A DNA stretch of 33,635 bases from Lachnospiraceae bacterium UBA4381. GTDB lineage: Bacteria > Bacillota > Clostridia > Lachnospirales > Lachnospiraceae. The position numbers and the translations under genes are program-made. The stretch lies in contig DGRT01000032.1 in assembly GCA_002391105.1 (NCBI GenBank), positions 1 to 33,635 on the forward strand, written 5' to 3'. The notes under the pieces were generated by a model, which saw nothing but the letters and a program-made list of their open reading frames with translations, had not been told where the DNA came from and ran no database searches. Positions within the stretch are counted from its first letter, which is position 1, and each line of letters begins with the position of its first letter. Positions 1 through 7,957 of the stretch are shown here, in pieces.

Positions 1-461
1 GAAAGAGTATTATAAATATTATATATGTAGCTTGAGAATTCAGCTGTTTCCGGCTTCTCCAGTCTTGCGAGAAGCTCAGCCAGCATTATTCCCTGCTCAG
101 TCATAATTATATTCCTTCCGAAAGTTGCATCATCAATTTCTTCCTCAAGCCAGCCCACTTCATCTGAAGCAAGCTTACGTATTATCTGAGATGCCAGGTC
201 CAAGTAAGACGATGAATCCGCTTTTTCATCATGAACCTTCTGCTCCAAAGAATAATCATCAATATCCGAGACAACATCTATATGATTATCCATAAGATAG
301 ATCGCTATAGCGTCACGAATTCTATCCCGCTCCATTCTAAATGTGATTTCTCTATCATATTCATCATAAATAAGCTGAAGACAGTCAGCATATATTCTGT
401 TGTTACTCCCACTAGCAAGGGGATTAAAAAATCCTATTGGAATCAGATTGAAAATATTCAT
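1..461 (-). CDS. Wadjet JetA-like protein, N-terminal part (runs off window)
   Basis: This leftward reading frame begins at ATG 461-459 and stays open to the window edge, giving 153 codons. The start is supported by an AGGAC Shine-Dalgarno at 472-468, six bases upstream. The protein begins MNIFNLIPIGFFNPLASGSN, followed by an YADCLQLIYDEYDRE segment, and later has a block ending in LARLEKPETAEFSSYIYNIY. From memory this pattern matches the N-terminus of the JetA/DUF5716 family in Clostridia. It also resembles the kleisin-like subunit of Wadjet, an SMC-type complex (JetABCD) that recognises and cleaves circular plasmids. JetB, JetC and JetD would lie to the left, outside the window. The alternative is another uncharacterised regulatory subunit with a similar winged-helix start. 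The match is remembered, not computed. Confidence 0.6.
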   Translation of the reverse strand, partial: MNIFNLIPIGFFNPLASGSNNRIYADCLQLIYDEYDREITFRMERDRIRDAIAIYLMDNHIDVVSDIDDYSLEQKVHDEKADSSSYLDLASQIIRKLASDEVGWLEEEIDDATFGRNIIMTEQGIMLAELLARLEKPETAEFSSYIYNIYNTL

Positions 462-481
462 TTAAATGTCCTGCTATATAT

Positions 482-709
482 TTAATCTCTCAAACACCCC
501 ACCGGTACAATCTTCACACCATTATCAGTTGTATATGCCATTTCAGCATTGGCACATATTATTATTAATAAAGATGGTTCTCTATAGGTAACGCCCGGAT
601 GTTCTTTATTTGAAAGAGCCTTTTCATTATGTTGTCTAATTACATCTCCAAACTTATTATGTAATACTTCTTTTAATGATTCAAGTTCATTATATGTTTT
701 TCGGCATTT
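482..709 (-). pseudogene. Headless ORF remnant upstream of jetA-like gene
   Basis: A leftward frame is open from just after an in-frame TAA at 712-710 to a TAA at 484-482, about 75 codons. It encodes a normal-looking C-terminal segment containing EHPGVTYREPSLLIIICANA and ending DNGVKIVPVGCLRD. There is no ATG, GTG or ribosome binding site at its left end. The only in-frame ATG lies about 21 codons before the stop. The upstream DNA (710-780) is nearly pure T/A. The composition and hydrophobic core read like the tail of a larger protein that lost its front. I cannot name the family. It could also be a small gene using an unusual start. Confidence 0.4.
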
Positions 710-784
710 TTATTTTAGTATTTTCGGTTTTTTTATTTTTATTTTGATTTTTTCGTTTTTCATATTTTCGCTGTGTATAGCATC

Positions 785-820
785 AAAAAAAACTCGCATT
801 CATTATAACGAATGCGAGTT
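785..820 (-). terminator. Rho-independent terminator of gdhA
   Basis: An 11-bp perfect stem (aactcgcattc at 791-801, gaatgcgagtt at 810-820) with an 8-base loop is followed on the minus strand by a run of T (785-790). It lies about 60 bases past the gdhA stop. Confidence 0.9.
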
Positions 821-878
821 CTTCACGTTGATAAACCCTCCACTTTTAAGGTAGGAGCTCTCCTGTTATTATATGTAA

Positions 879-2225
879 TTAGCAAACTCCCTGAGCGATC
901 ATTGCTTCAACTACCTTCTTGAATCCGGCGATGTTAGCACCTGCTACGTAGTTGCCTTCCATACCGTATTCCTTAGCAGCATCGTCGATGTTGTGATAGA
1001 TACCAACCATGATACCCTTAAGCTTAGCATCAACCTCTTCAAAGCTCCATGAAAGTCTCTCACTGTTCTGGCTCATCTCAAGTGCCGATGTAGCAACACC
1101 ACCTGCGTTAGCGGCCTTACCACCTACGAATGGTACATTGTTTGCCTGGAAGTACTCTGTTGCTTCGATTGTTGTAGGCATGTTAGCGCCTTCAGCTACA
1201 TACTGAACGCCGTTAGCTACGAGCATCTTAGCATCCTCGATATCAAGCTCATTCTGTGTAGCACATGGAAGAGCGATATCTACCTTGTACTGCCATACAC
1301 CATGCTCACCATTCTTCTTCTCGAAGTACTGAGCTGAAGGCTTAGCTGCAGCATACTCTGTAAGACGTGCACGTTTAACTTCCTTAACTTCCTTAAGAAG
1401 CTCTACATCGATACCTGACTCATCATAGATCCAACCTGTTGAATCTGAACATGTAACTACTTTAGCACCAAGCTGCTGAGCCTTCTCTATAGCGTATGTA
1501 GCAACATTTCCTGAACCTGAAACTGCTACTGTCTTTCCTTCAAGCTTATCGCCATGGCACTTAACCATTTCCTCTGTGAGGTAAAGAAGACCATAACCTG
1601 TAGCCTGTGTACGGGCAAGTGATCCACCATATGAAAGTCCCTTACCTGTAAGAACTCCTTCATAAAGACCCTTGATTCTCTTATACTGTCCAAACATGAA
1701 ACCGATCTCACGAGCACCTGTTCCGATATCACCGGCAGGAACGTCTTCATCAGCTCCAATATATTTAGAAAGCTCTGTCATAAAGCTCTGGCAGAACTTC
1801 ATGATTTCATTATCTGACTTACCTTTAGGATCAAAGTCAGAACCACCCTTACCACCACCGATAGGAAGTGTTGTAAGTGAATTCTTGAAAATCTGCTCGA
1901 AACCAAGGAACTTGATGATACCAAGGTTTACTGATGGGTGAAGTCTGAGACCTCCCTTGTAAGGTCCGATAGCATTGTTGAACTGTACACGGAAACCTCT
2001 GTTAACCTGTACATTTCCTTCATCATCTATCCAAGGGACTCTGAACATGATCTGACGATCAGGCTCTGTGATTCTCTCAAGTATAGCGAGCTTACGATAC
2101 TTCTCCTCATCCTTCTCGATAACAGGCTTAAGAGTTGTAAGAACCTCTGTTACTGCCTGAATAAACTCAGGCTGATCTGCGTCTCTTTTCTTTACTTTCT
2201 CAAGTACCTCATCTACGTATGACAT
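879..2225 (-). CDS. gdhA: NADP-type glutamate dehydrogenase
   Basis: This enzyme catalyses the reversible reductive amination of 2-oxoglutarate with ammonium to glutamate in the cytoplasm, linking ammonium assimilation to carbon metabolism. The 448-residue length fits the hexameric small-subunit class. Visible motifs are the substrate-binding lysine region GPYKGGLR (K90), the active-site loop PIGGGKGG (K126), the catalytic aspartate in PAGDIGTG (D166) and the nucleotide-binding SGSGNVATYA in the second domain. The start is fixed by AAGGAGA seven bases upstream. It is a single-gene unit with its own sigma-A promoter at 2328-2356 and a strong terminator at 785-820. Nothing is missing or altered in the key residues. 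Cofactor preference for NADPH is inferred from the family, not proved here. Confidence 0.97.
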   Translation of the reverse strand: MSYVDEVLEKVKKRDADQPEFIQAVTEVLTTLKPVIEKDEEKYRKLAILERITEPDRQIMFRVPWIDDEGNVQVNRGFRVQFNNAIGPYKGGLRLHPSVNLGIIKFLGFEQIFKNSLTTLPIGGGKGGSDFDPKGKSDNEIMKFCQSFMTELSKYIGADEDVPAGDIGTGAREIGFMFGQYKRIKGLYEGVLTGKGLSYGGSLARTQATGYGLLYLTEEMVKCHGDKLEGKTVAVSGSGNVATYAIEKAQQLGAKVVTCSDSTGWIYDESGIDVELLKEVKEVKRARLTEYAAAKPSAQYFEKKNGEHGVWQYKVDIALPCATQNELDIEDAKMLVANGVQYVAEGANMPTTIEATEYFQANNVPFVGGKAANAGGVATSALEMSQNSERLSWSFEEVDAKLKGIMVGIYHNIDDAAKEYGMEGNYVAGANIAGFKKVVEAMIAQGVC

Positions 2226-2327
2226 AGCATTTTCTCCTTTTCTTAATATTTGCTCATTATTGATACGAACATTCTAAGGATTCCATAAAAACCATCCTTT
2301 GTTTTTACTTTATCCAACTAAAGCGTA

Positions 2328-2356
2328 ATTATATACTATGAATAACTGCTTGTAAA
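2328..2356 (-). promoter_or_regulatory. Sigma-A promoter of gdhA
   Basis: On the minus strand TTTACA (2356-2351) and TATAAT (2333-2328) are separated by exactly 17 bases. They lie about 100 bases upstream of the gdhA start, which leaves a leader of roughly that length. The rest of the 2226-2446 gap is T-rich with no clear terminator for the kinase gene. Confidence 0.8.
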
Positions 2357-2446
2357 TAAGAAAATAAAGTTTTTTAATGTTTTTTTTGATTTTTTTTCGT
2401 TTTTACTATAAATTATTCTTTTTCTTAATTATCAATAAGAATAAAT

Positions 2447-3784
2447 CTACTCCGTCCCAAACACTATCCTGATTCTTGTACCAATATCTTTTCTGGAAGT
2501 AATCTCGAAATGTCCATTATGCTTATCTACTATCCATTTTGCTATTGAAAGTCCAAGTCCGGTTCCCTGCACCTTTCTGGTATCATCTGCCCTGTAGAAC
2601 CTTTCAAACATATGCTTTACATCCACCTCTGCCATTCCTATTCCCGTATCCTGAACCTGTATATACGGATAGTTATGTAAACCATTTTCATTCATACCTA
2701 AGTTTTCTTTTCCCTGTTGGACAATTCCCTGCTGAGTGACTATACCAACCGAGAGAACTATCTCATCACCTTCTTTAGTATATTTTGCTGCATTATCTAC
2801 AAGTATTCTCATCGCTTGCTTGATCATGGAAGCATCAGCACTTATAGTAAGATTTGAAGCATTTTCATTATATTTATATACATGTTTTTCATCGATCATA
2901 AGAGACTCTTCATATATTTCCTTCATGACATCATTCAGCACGACCGGTTCAAATGTCATGGTATTCCTTCCCGCATCTCCCCTGGCAAGAAAGAGAAGCT
3001 GCTCAACCAGATGATTCATGTGATCTGATTCATTTTTAATTGCAGTAATTGACTCATCAAGTATTTCCTCATCTTCTTTGCCCCAGCGATCAAGCATGTT
3101 GGCATAACCCTGTATGACTGAAATAGGTGTACGAAGCTCATGAGATGCGTCATTTACAAATCTTGCCTGCTGAAGATATGTATCATGCATACGGTTCAGC
3201 ATATTATTCATAGCCGCCTCTATTCCCTGAAGATCAGAATCTCCAAGAGACAGCTCGGTAGTCTGTTCAGGCGAAATGTGTTCTATAGCATTTTCTATAG
3301 TATGAAACTTCGCCTCATCAAAGGATATCCTGCTCATTTCATCAGCTCGGATGGCCATTTCATTTATGGGATTGAGAATCTTCTTTATGCGTCTGTATTC
3401 ACCATAATATGAAAAAACGATATTCAGAAACTGAAAGAATATAGAAATGCCGACTAAAACGCATATCACGACAAATGGATTAAATACATTTTCATTAATC
3501 TGTACATTCTCACCGCTTGATACAACATAGGAAAGCTCGGTAAATCCTTCTCCTCTGGTTGTGAAATACCGGCTTGTATCTCCTTCAAAGGTACTTATAA
3601 TGCTTTCCGGAAGATCATCACCAAAATGCCTGTACTCGATTGAATATAACCAAATAAAAGACAGAGTGATAAAAAGTGCTATGTTGGCAGCAAAAAAAAG
3701 CCCCATTTTAGTCCAGACAAGCTGACCATGAAGCTTTAAAGCTATTGATGACATATTCTTTTGTTCATTTCCATTTGATGCCAT
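2447..3784 (-). CDS. Membrane sensor histidine kinase
   Basis: This is the sensor partner of the response regulator directly upstream. It should autophosphorylate on histidine and pass the phosphate to that regulator. Numbered from the longest frame (start 3832), it has a first membrane helix at about 42-62, an extracytoplasmic sensor of about 55 residues, a second helix at about 117-141, a HAMP linker, and a HisKA domain with SHELRTPISV (H231). The HATPase domain follows, with LVDNAAKYT, DTGIGM and GTGLGLSIAKW. The longest frame starts inside a 15-bp tandem repeat with no ribosome binding site. ATG 3784 has AGGGG eight bases upstream and is preferred, giving 445 residues. The 3' end is followed by T-rich DNA without a convincing stem. 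The signal sensed is unknown. Confidence 0.93.
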   Translation of the reverse strand: MASNGNEQKNMSSIALKLHGQLVWTKMGLFFAANIALFITLSFIWLYSIEYRHFGDDLPESIISTFEGDTSRYFTTRGEGFTELSYVVSSGENVQINENVFNPFVVICVLVGISIFFQFLNIVFSYYGEYRRIKKILNPINEMAIRADEMSRISFDEAKFHTIENAIEHISPEQTTELSLGDSDLQGIEAAMNNMLNRMHDTYLQQARFVNDASHELRTPISVIQGYANMLDRWGKEDEEILDESITAIKNESDHMNHLVEQLLFLARGDAGRNTMTFEPVVLNDVMKEIYEESLMIDEKHVYKYNENASNLTISADASMIKQAMRILVDNAAKYTKEGDEIVLSVGIVTQQGIVQQGKENLGMNENGLHNYPYIQVQDTGIGMAEVDVKHMFERFYRADDTRKVQGTGLGLSIAKWIVDKHNGHFEITSRKDIGTRIRIVFGTE

Positions 3785-3802
3785 ATGAGTTTCCCCTGCC
3801 AT

Positions 3803-3841
3803 ATACTTTTCTGTCATATACTTTTCTGTCATATACTATTC
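3803..3841. repeat. 15-bp tandem repeat at 5' end of kinase gene
   Basis: About 2.5 copies of a 15-base unit (catatacttttctgt) overlap the first codons of the longest kinase frame. They create repeated in-frame ATG codons (MTEKY MTEKY M). Because the unit is a multiple of three, a change in copy number would not shift the frame. Confidence 0.75.
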
Positions 3842-3896
3842 TGCTACATGTAATAAGAAATTCATTTCACTACTTTTATATGAATAACTGAAATCC

Positions 3897-4637
3897 CTAC
3901 TCAGACTTTATTACATACCCCACGCCACGAACAGTCTGAATCATTTTAACGCCAAATACCTCATCAATTTTTGAACGCAGGTATCTGACATATACATCTA
4001 TAACATTTGTCTCTCCCAGATAATCATAGCCACAAACCTTTTCCAGCAAGGTATCACGAGAGAGAACAACGTCCATATTTTCCAGGAGGACCTTAAGCAT
4101 TATAAATTCTCTATTTGTCAGATCTATCTCATGCCCTGCATATCTTACGCTATGCTTGGGAACATCCATCACAAGTTCATTCCAGACATAATGATCATCA
4201 TCCCTTTTACCATTATGCGACTTATTATCCTGTGCCCCCGGTTCAGAATCATCTGATGAAATACTTGAAAGCCTTTCATAATATTTCAGAGCAACTCTTA
4301 TTCTTGCAAGCAGTTCTTCTATAGCAAATGGTTTCGTTATATAATCTATTGCTCCGGCATCAAGTCCGGAAACCTTATCCATGACTGCATCACGCGCAGT
4401 AAGAAGGATCACAGGAGTCTGCTTAACCTTATGCAGTCTCCTGAGAACCTCCATACCACTAAGCTCCGGAAGCATTATATCCAGCAGTATCAAGTCATAA
4501 TCCTTTTCCTGCGCCATTTCCAGCGCAGAACGCCCATCCATTACTTTATCTACCTTATAACCTTCATGCTTTAATTCCAGTTCCACAAATCTGGCAAGTT
4601 TTTCTTCATCCTCTACTACTAAGATATAAGCACCCAT
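3897..4637 (-). CDS. OmpR/PhoB-family response regulator
   Basis: This is a two-domain DNA-binding response regulator of 246 residues. The receiver domain (about 4-118) has the acidic pair VVEDEE, phospho-acceptor D53 in LLDIMLPELSG, a conserved T in LLTARDA and the lysine in DYITKPF. The C-terminal winged helix (about 150-244) has the typical LTNREFIMLKVLLEN and VRGVGYVIK ends. The linker between them is long, charged and serine-rich (about 125-148), which is longer than usual. AAGGA lies about eight bases before the ATG. The kinase gene follows after a 64-base gap, so the pair probably forms one operon. Phosphorylated regulators of this type bind tandem direct repeats. Candidate sites lie upstream of this gene (4676-4752) and at the lipoprotein promoter (24571-24592). 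Confidence 0.95.
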   Translation of the reverse strand: MGAYILVVEDEEKLARFVELELKHEGYKVDKVMDGRSALEMAQEKDYDLILLDIMLPELSGMEVLRRLHKVKQTPVILLTARDAVMDKVSGLDAGAIDYITKPFAIEELLARIRVALKYYERLSSISSDDSEPGAQDNKSHNGKRDDDHYVWNELVMDVPKHSVRYAGHEIDLTNREFIMLKVLLENMDVVLSRDTLLEKVCGYDYLGETNVIDVYVRYLRSKIDEVFGVKMIQTVRGVGYVIKSE

Positions 4638-4675
4638 AATATATTCCTTTTTAATATATAAACTTAATCTGTCTG

Positions 4676-4752
4676 TTCAGGTCACGTCGTTCTGATATTT
4701 CCATAAAATGCTTTATTCAGGTCACGTAATCCGGGGATCACATGACCTGAAT
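4676..4752. promoter_or_regulatory. Triple TTCAGGTCA repeat upstream of response regulator
   Basis: TTCAGGTCACGT occurs at 4676-4687 and again at 4716-4727, exactly 40 bases apart. A third, inverted copy (TGACCTGAAT) lies at 4743-4752. The second and third copies form a 10-bp inverted repeat (4715-4724 with 4743-4752) that can extend inward with GTAATCC/GGATCAC. No T-run follows on either strand, so it is not a standard terminator. The position, about 40-115 bases before the response regulator gene, suggests an operator or a leader hairpin. Confidence 0.55.
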
Positions 4753-4854
4753 TATTATCCGTTGATAACTGTATTTTATAATAAGATTTTTATCTCATAG
4801 CATCTTTTGTCACCTTATGACATACGTATTACTGCCTTTATGCTAAGGCTGTTC

Positions 4855-5508
4855 TTATTCGTTTATATTATCTGATGTATCATCATTTGCAGGCTCTACT
4901 ACTGTTGCCGCATCTGACTGAGGCTGTGCTGATCTGTAAATGCTATCTTCAGGAGTACCTGCCGGCTCAGATGAACCAAAGCTCTCAGAAAAATCTCTCT
5001 TTATCTTACCGGCAAAATCAGATGCCTGACTCATGATACCATTAACATCCTTTGCGTTATTTTTTCCGATAATTGAATATCTGCAGTCAAAGAACAGCGA
5101 TATAACTATTACGATAAGCAGAAGCTCCCAAGCTGCAAGCATTGCGATAATTGCGATCCAGAGTGGAAGCTTGATTATCTCATTTCCATTTCTTGTAACT
5201 AATACAGAATTATCTATAGTATATCTAAAACCTCTCTTGATTGCACTTCCAAGATCCTTGAAAAAGCTCTTGGACTCACTCTGCTTATTTGCTTCAATAA
5301 CAGTTGGAACATCTCTGTAAGGTGACTGTTCTGCGGCACCACTAGTTGAATAATATGACTGCTGTGGACCTCTCGTCTTTCCTGCTCTCTCAAGAGCTAT
5401 CATAGCATCAAGCATATCTCCATTTGCATTCTCAAGTGCTACCTTAGCATCCTCATAAGAAACATTTGCCTTCTCTACTAATCTTTCAACCTTCTCGAAT
5501 TCTACCAT
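4855..5508 (-). CDS. DUF4342 membrane protein with UBA-like N-terminus
   Basis: This protein of 217 residues has unknown function. Residues 1-45 (EFEKVERLVEKANVSYEDAK then ALENANGDMLDAMIALER) have the three-helix look of the UBA/NAC-like domain that starts DUF4342 proteins. Residues 85-115 resemble the DUF4342 core (FFKDLGSAIKRGFRYTIDNS then a short beta segment). A single strong membrane helix follows at about 117-142. The tail is hydrophilic, acidic and serine-rich, ending DDTSDNINE. AGAGGT lies seven bases before the ATG. It diverges from the teichoic-acid-type transferase across a 277-base gap. The response regulator is the next gene downstream, about 217 bases away, so they are probably separate units. 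Confidence 0.85.
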   Translation of the reverse strand: MVEFEKVERLVEKANVSYEDAKVALENANGDMLDAMIALERAGKTRGPQQSYYSTSGAAEQSPYRDVPTVIEANKQSESKSFFKDLGSAIKRGFRYTIDNSVLVTRNGNEIIKLPLWIAIIAMLAAWELLLIVIVISLFFDCRYSIIGKNNAKDVNGIMSQASDFAGKIKRDFSESFGSSEPAGTPEDSIYRSAQPQSDAATVVEPANDDTSDNINE

Positions 5509-5785
5509 TTTTATTACCTCTTTCTTTCTTAATAATGATTTCCAATCTTTTGTTTGATTGGTGTATTTCCTTTTGACAAGACCAATAATACCCTTAATTT
5601 TTTAAATCATCTTTTAAGAAAGATTAAAATAACATTAAAAAAACTTTGCTCCGCAATCGGTGACTATTATATCATACTCATTATATAATCTCCACCTTGT
5701 TGAGCTATAAATCAAATGATATAATTGTCACCAGTCGGGAAACCAAAGTTCCATTTTCGATGAAACCTAAAGTGGAGTAACTGTT

Positions 5786-7489
5786 ATGACATGTGAACCT
5801 ATTATTAATAGAATAACCTGGGATAGAATATGGATAAGCTTTTTTATAAGACCAGTTCCTATGGATTGCGATGTTATGATCAGGGGCATTCATACGAACT
5901 CACGTTTTATCCTTAAAAAGGGAGATGCGCCTGATGAATACAGACTTAACATTACTAATCCCGGCAACAGAGAGATGCTTCCACCGGATATCTATCTTCT
6001 ATATATAAAAAAAGATGAAGGCTTAAATAATAATAATAATAGCTCTCCGGATAATACTAATCTGAGTATAAGCTCCTCAGATAACTGTTTTCATAATAAG
6101 GACATTAATCCTGATAAATGTTTTCATTATAATAAAGAACTATATCTCGAAAACTGTTCCTTAGAACACGTTCAATCCCTAAACCGTCAGTTTGTTTATT
6201 ATCATAGTGAACGTGCATACAGAGTTCAGTTCACCAATAAAAACGGCTTCAAGATAAAAACGTCTGATATTACCCTTCCCGGACTTGGACTTCCAAAGCG
6301 GATAGGCTCATTTATAAGACGTTCCAGAAATGATCTCGCCAAAGCTATTCTTAGATCTATATATAATATAGAATACATTTTCCTTCATAGACGCGATGTT
6401 ACGGACGTGCATAGCCTGAAGTCTCCGCGTATTCTTCTAATGTCCGATCAAAGTGAGGAAATGGGTTCTAACATGGCTGCCTTTAAAAATGCTCTTATTC
6501 GTGAAGGATATAAACCGGATGAGCTTCTTCGTGCCATCACCACAAAGCACTATTCGCTTTTACACTGGATTAAGAGTCTTTCAAAAATAGCTTCCAGTGA
6601 TTTCATATTTCTGGATGATCACAGTCAGACCACTGACTGGCTTACCATAAAGGGAGCAGTAATCACTCAATTATGGCATTCCGGCGCCGGCTTCAAATCC
6701 ACCGGGTACAGCAGATTTGGTATGCCCGCCAGCCCTGCTCCAAAGTCAGGTCACAGACAATACAAATATGGCATAGCCGGTTCAAAGAAGATAAGACATT
6801 TCTTCTCTGAAGTATGGGGTATAAATGATGAAGACGTACTGCCTACCGGAATGCCAAGACTGGATGAATATCTGGATGAAGAATACAGAAAGAAAACTGT
6901 AGAGAGATTATTCAAAGATTATCCAATGTTATGTAAACCAAGGGTAATCCTCTTTGCTCCTACATATCGGGGCGAAAACAAAAGAAATGCAAGTTATCCC
7001 TATGCTATGCTGGATATAAAGCGGCTATATGAACTCTGTCAAAGCACAGATTCATTTATTATTTTTAAAATGCATCCTTATGTAACAGAACCGGTTCCTA
7101 TACCGGAAAAGTATAAAGATCGTATGCTGGATCTGACTTCTTATCCAAATATAAATGACCTGTTCTATATAACCGATCTTTTAATAACCGATTATTCTTC
7201 CAGCATATATGAATTCTCTTTAATGCATAAGCCCATGCTTTTCTATGCTTTTGATATAGATACCTATACAAAAGAGAGAGGCTTCCACAGAGATTACAGG
7301 AAGAATGTACCCGGCAAAATCGTTGAAACCTTTGATGATATGATAAATGCAATAAGAGATAATGATTTTGAGGAAGAAAAGGTAACTGAATATATAGATA
7401 ATAATTTTGAACATGTAGATACCAACGCCTGCAGCAGAATAATCGACTGGATAATACGCGGCAACCTTCCAGAGAACCAGAGCTTTTAA
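5786..7489 (+). CDS. TagF-like CDP-glycerol glycerophosphotransferase
   Basis: The C-terminal half (about 205-560) matches the CDP-glycerol:poly(glycerophosphate) glycerophosphotransferase family. These enzymes transfer glycerol-phosphate units from CDP-glycerol to teichoic acid or capsule-like polymers at the inner face of the membrane. Visible motifs are RILLMSDQSEEMGSN (from about 211), LFAPTYRG, KMHPYVTEP (about 428) and ITDYSSSIYEFSLMHKP (about 465-480), followed by the PGKIVE block. The N-terminal about 200 residues are not recognised and include a low-complexity Asn/Ser stretch (about 75-100) encoded by AAT-rich DNA. GGAG lies eight bases before the ATG. The gene stands alone, with no tag/tar neighbours. 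Polymer identity cannot be deduced, and transfer of ribitol phosphate or another polyol phosphate remains possible. Confidence 0.9.
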   Translation: MTCEPIINRITWDRIWISFFIRPVPMDCDVMIRGIHTNSRFILKKGDAPDEYRLNITNPGNREMLPPDIYLLYIKKDEGLNNNNNSSPDNTNLSISSSDNCFHNKDINPDKCFHYNKELYLENCSLEHVQSLNRQFVYYHSERAYRVQFTNKNGFKIKTSDITLPGLGLPKRIGSFIRRSRNDLAKAILRSIYNIEYIFLHRRDVTDVHSLKSPRILLMSDQSEEMGSNMAAFKNALIREGYKPDELLRAITTKHYSLLHWIKSLSKIASSDFIFLDDHSQTTDWLTIKGAVITQLWHSGAGFKSTGYSRFGMPASPAPKSGHRQYKYGIAGSKKIRHFFSEVWGINDEDVLPTGMPRLDEYLDEEYRKKTVERLFKDYPMLCKPRVILFAPTYRGENKRNASYPYAMLDIKRLYELCQSTDSFIIFKMHPYVTEPVPIPEKYKDRMLDLTSYPNINDLFYITDLLITDYSSSIYEFSLMHKPMLFYAFDIDTYTKERGFHRDYRKNVPGKIVETFDDMINAIRDNDFEEEKVTEYIDNNFEHVDTNACSRIIDWIIRGNLPENQSF

Positions 7490-7502
7490 TATTGGCCTTT
7501 AT

Positions 7503-7587
7503 AAAATTAACACCTTAAATATAAGCTTCCCCAAGATTAATACCTTGAATATAAGCTTCCCTAAGATTAATGCCTTGAATACAAACC
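7503..7587. repeat. 30-bp tandem repeat downstream of TagF-like gene
   Basis: Three units with an exact 30-base period (7503-7532, 7533-7562 and partial 7563-7587) share the core ccttgaatataagcttccc. They lie between the TagF-like stop and the shared terminator. They are non-coding in all frames. Confidence 0.85.
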
Positions 7588-7601
7588 TATAGAATAATCA
7601 A

Positions 7602-7639
7602 AAAGCAGCACCTCTCCTCAATCAAAGAGATGCTGCTTT
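7602..7639 (-). terminator. Terminator of EAL-glpK-76 aa operon, possibly bidirectional
   Basis: A 14-bp stem (7602-7615 with 7626-7639, one G-U type mismatch) carries the core GCAGCA/TGCTGC. On the minus strand it is followed by TTTGATT. The opposite strand has a short TTTAAAT, so it may also stop transcription from the rightward TagF-like gene. Confidence 0.8.
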
Positions 7640-7666
7640 AAATATTTAAAAATTGCCACAATCAGA

Positions 7667-7897
7667 TTAGTATGTACGCTTAAAGTTTGCCACATCATTT
7701 TTAAAATGATCCAGCAGTCCGGTATATTCTGCAGCAGCTTTATCTTTTAGCTTTCCACCGGAGATCTTTTCATTCAAAAGAGCCTCCAGCTTTTTTATAT
7801 TCTCAACTGCGTTATCCTTATAATTATTACTGAGATCCACCCTTATCTGATTGATGATGGCCTCAAGCTCTTTATCTTTTTTACTAAATAAACCCAT
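7667..7897 (-). CDS. Small charged protein downstream of glpK
   Basis: This is a 76-residue soluble protein I do not recognise. It begins MGLFSKKDKELEAIINQIRV, is predicted to be almost entirely helical and highly charged, and has no signal peptide or membrane segment. The MGLFSKKD start is common among small cytosolic Lachnospiraceae proteins but gives no function. GGAG lies 11 bases before the ATG, a rather long spacing. It sits 60 bases after glpK and just before a strong terminator, so it is probably the last gene of the EAL-glpK operon. The coding evidence is the ribosome site, operon position and ordinary codon use. Confidence 0.75.
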   Translation of the reverse strand: MGLFSKKDKELEAIINQIRVDLSNNYKDNAVENIKKLEALLNEKISGGKLKDKAAAEYTGLLDHFKNDVANFKRTY

Positions 7898-7957
7898 TTA
7901 TATCCATTCTCCAAAATAAATATCAAATCCTTCGTCATAAATCTACTAATCTGATAT

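Noticed and set aside
231..485. 84-codon rightward ORF at the left edge
   Set aside because: It is antisense to the well-supported jetA-like frame, has no ribosome site and a composition typical of a reverse shadow.
2365..2405. Terminator for the histidine kinase gene
   Set aside because: There are several T-runs on the plus strand, but on the transcribed minus strand they are A-runs and no stable GC stem precedes them.
5557..5586. ATTGGT-N18-ACCAAT as an operator between the DUF4342 and TagF-like genes
   Set aside because: The arms are only six bases with a long spacer and could occur by chance. The nearby TTGACA (5573-5578) has no convincing -10 box.
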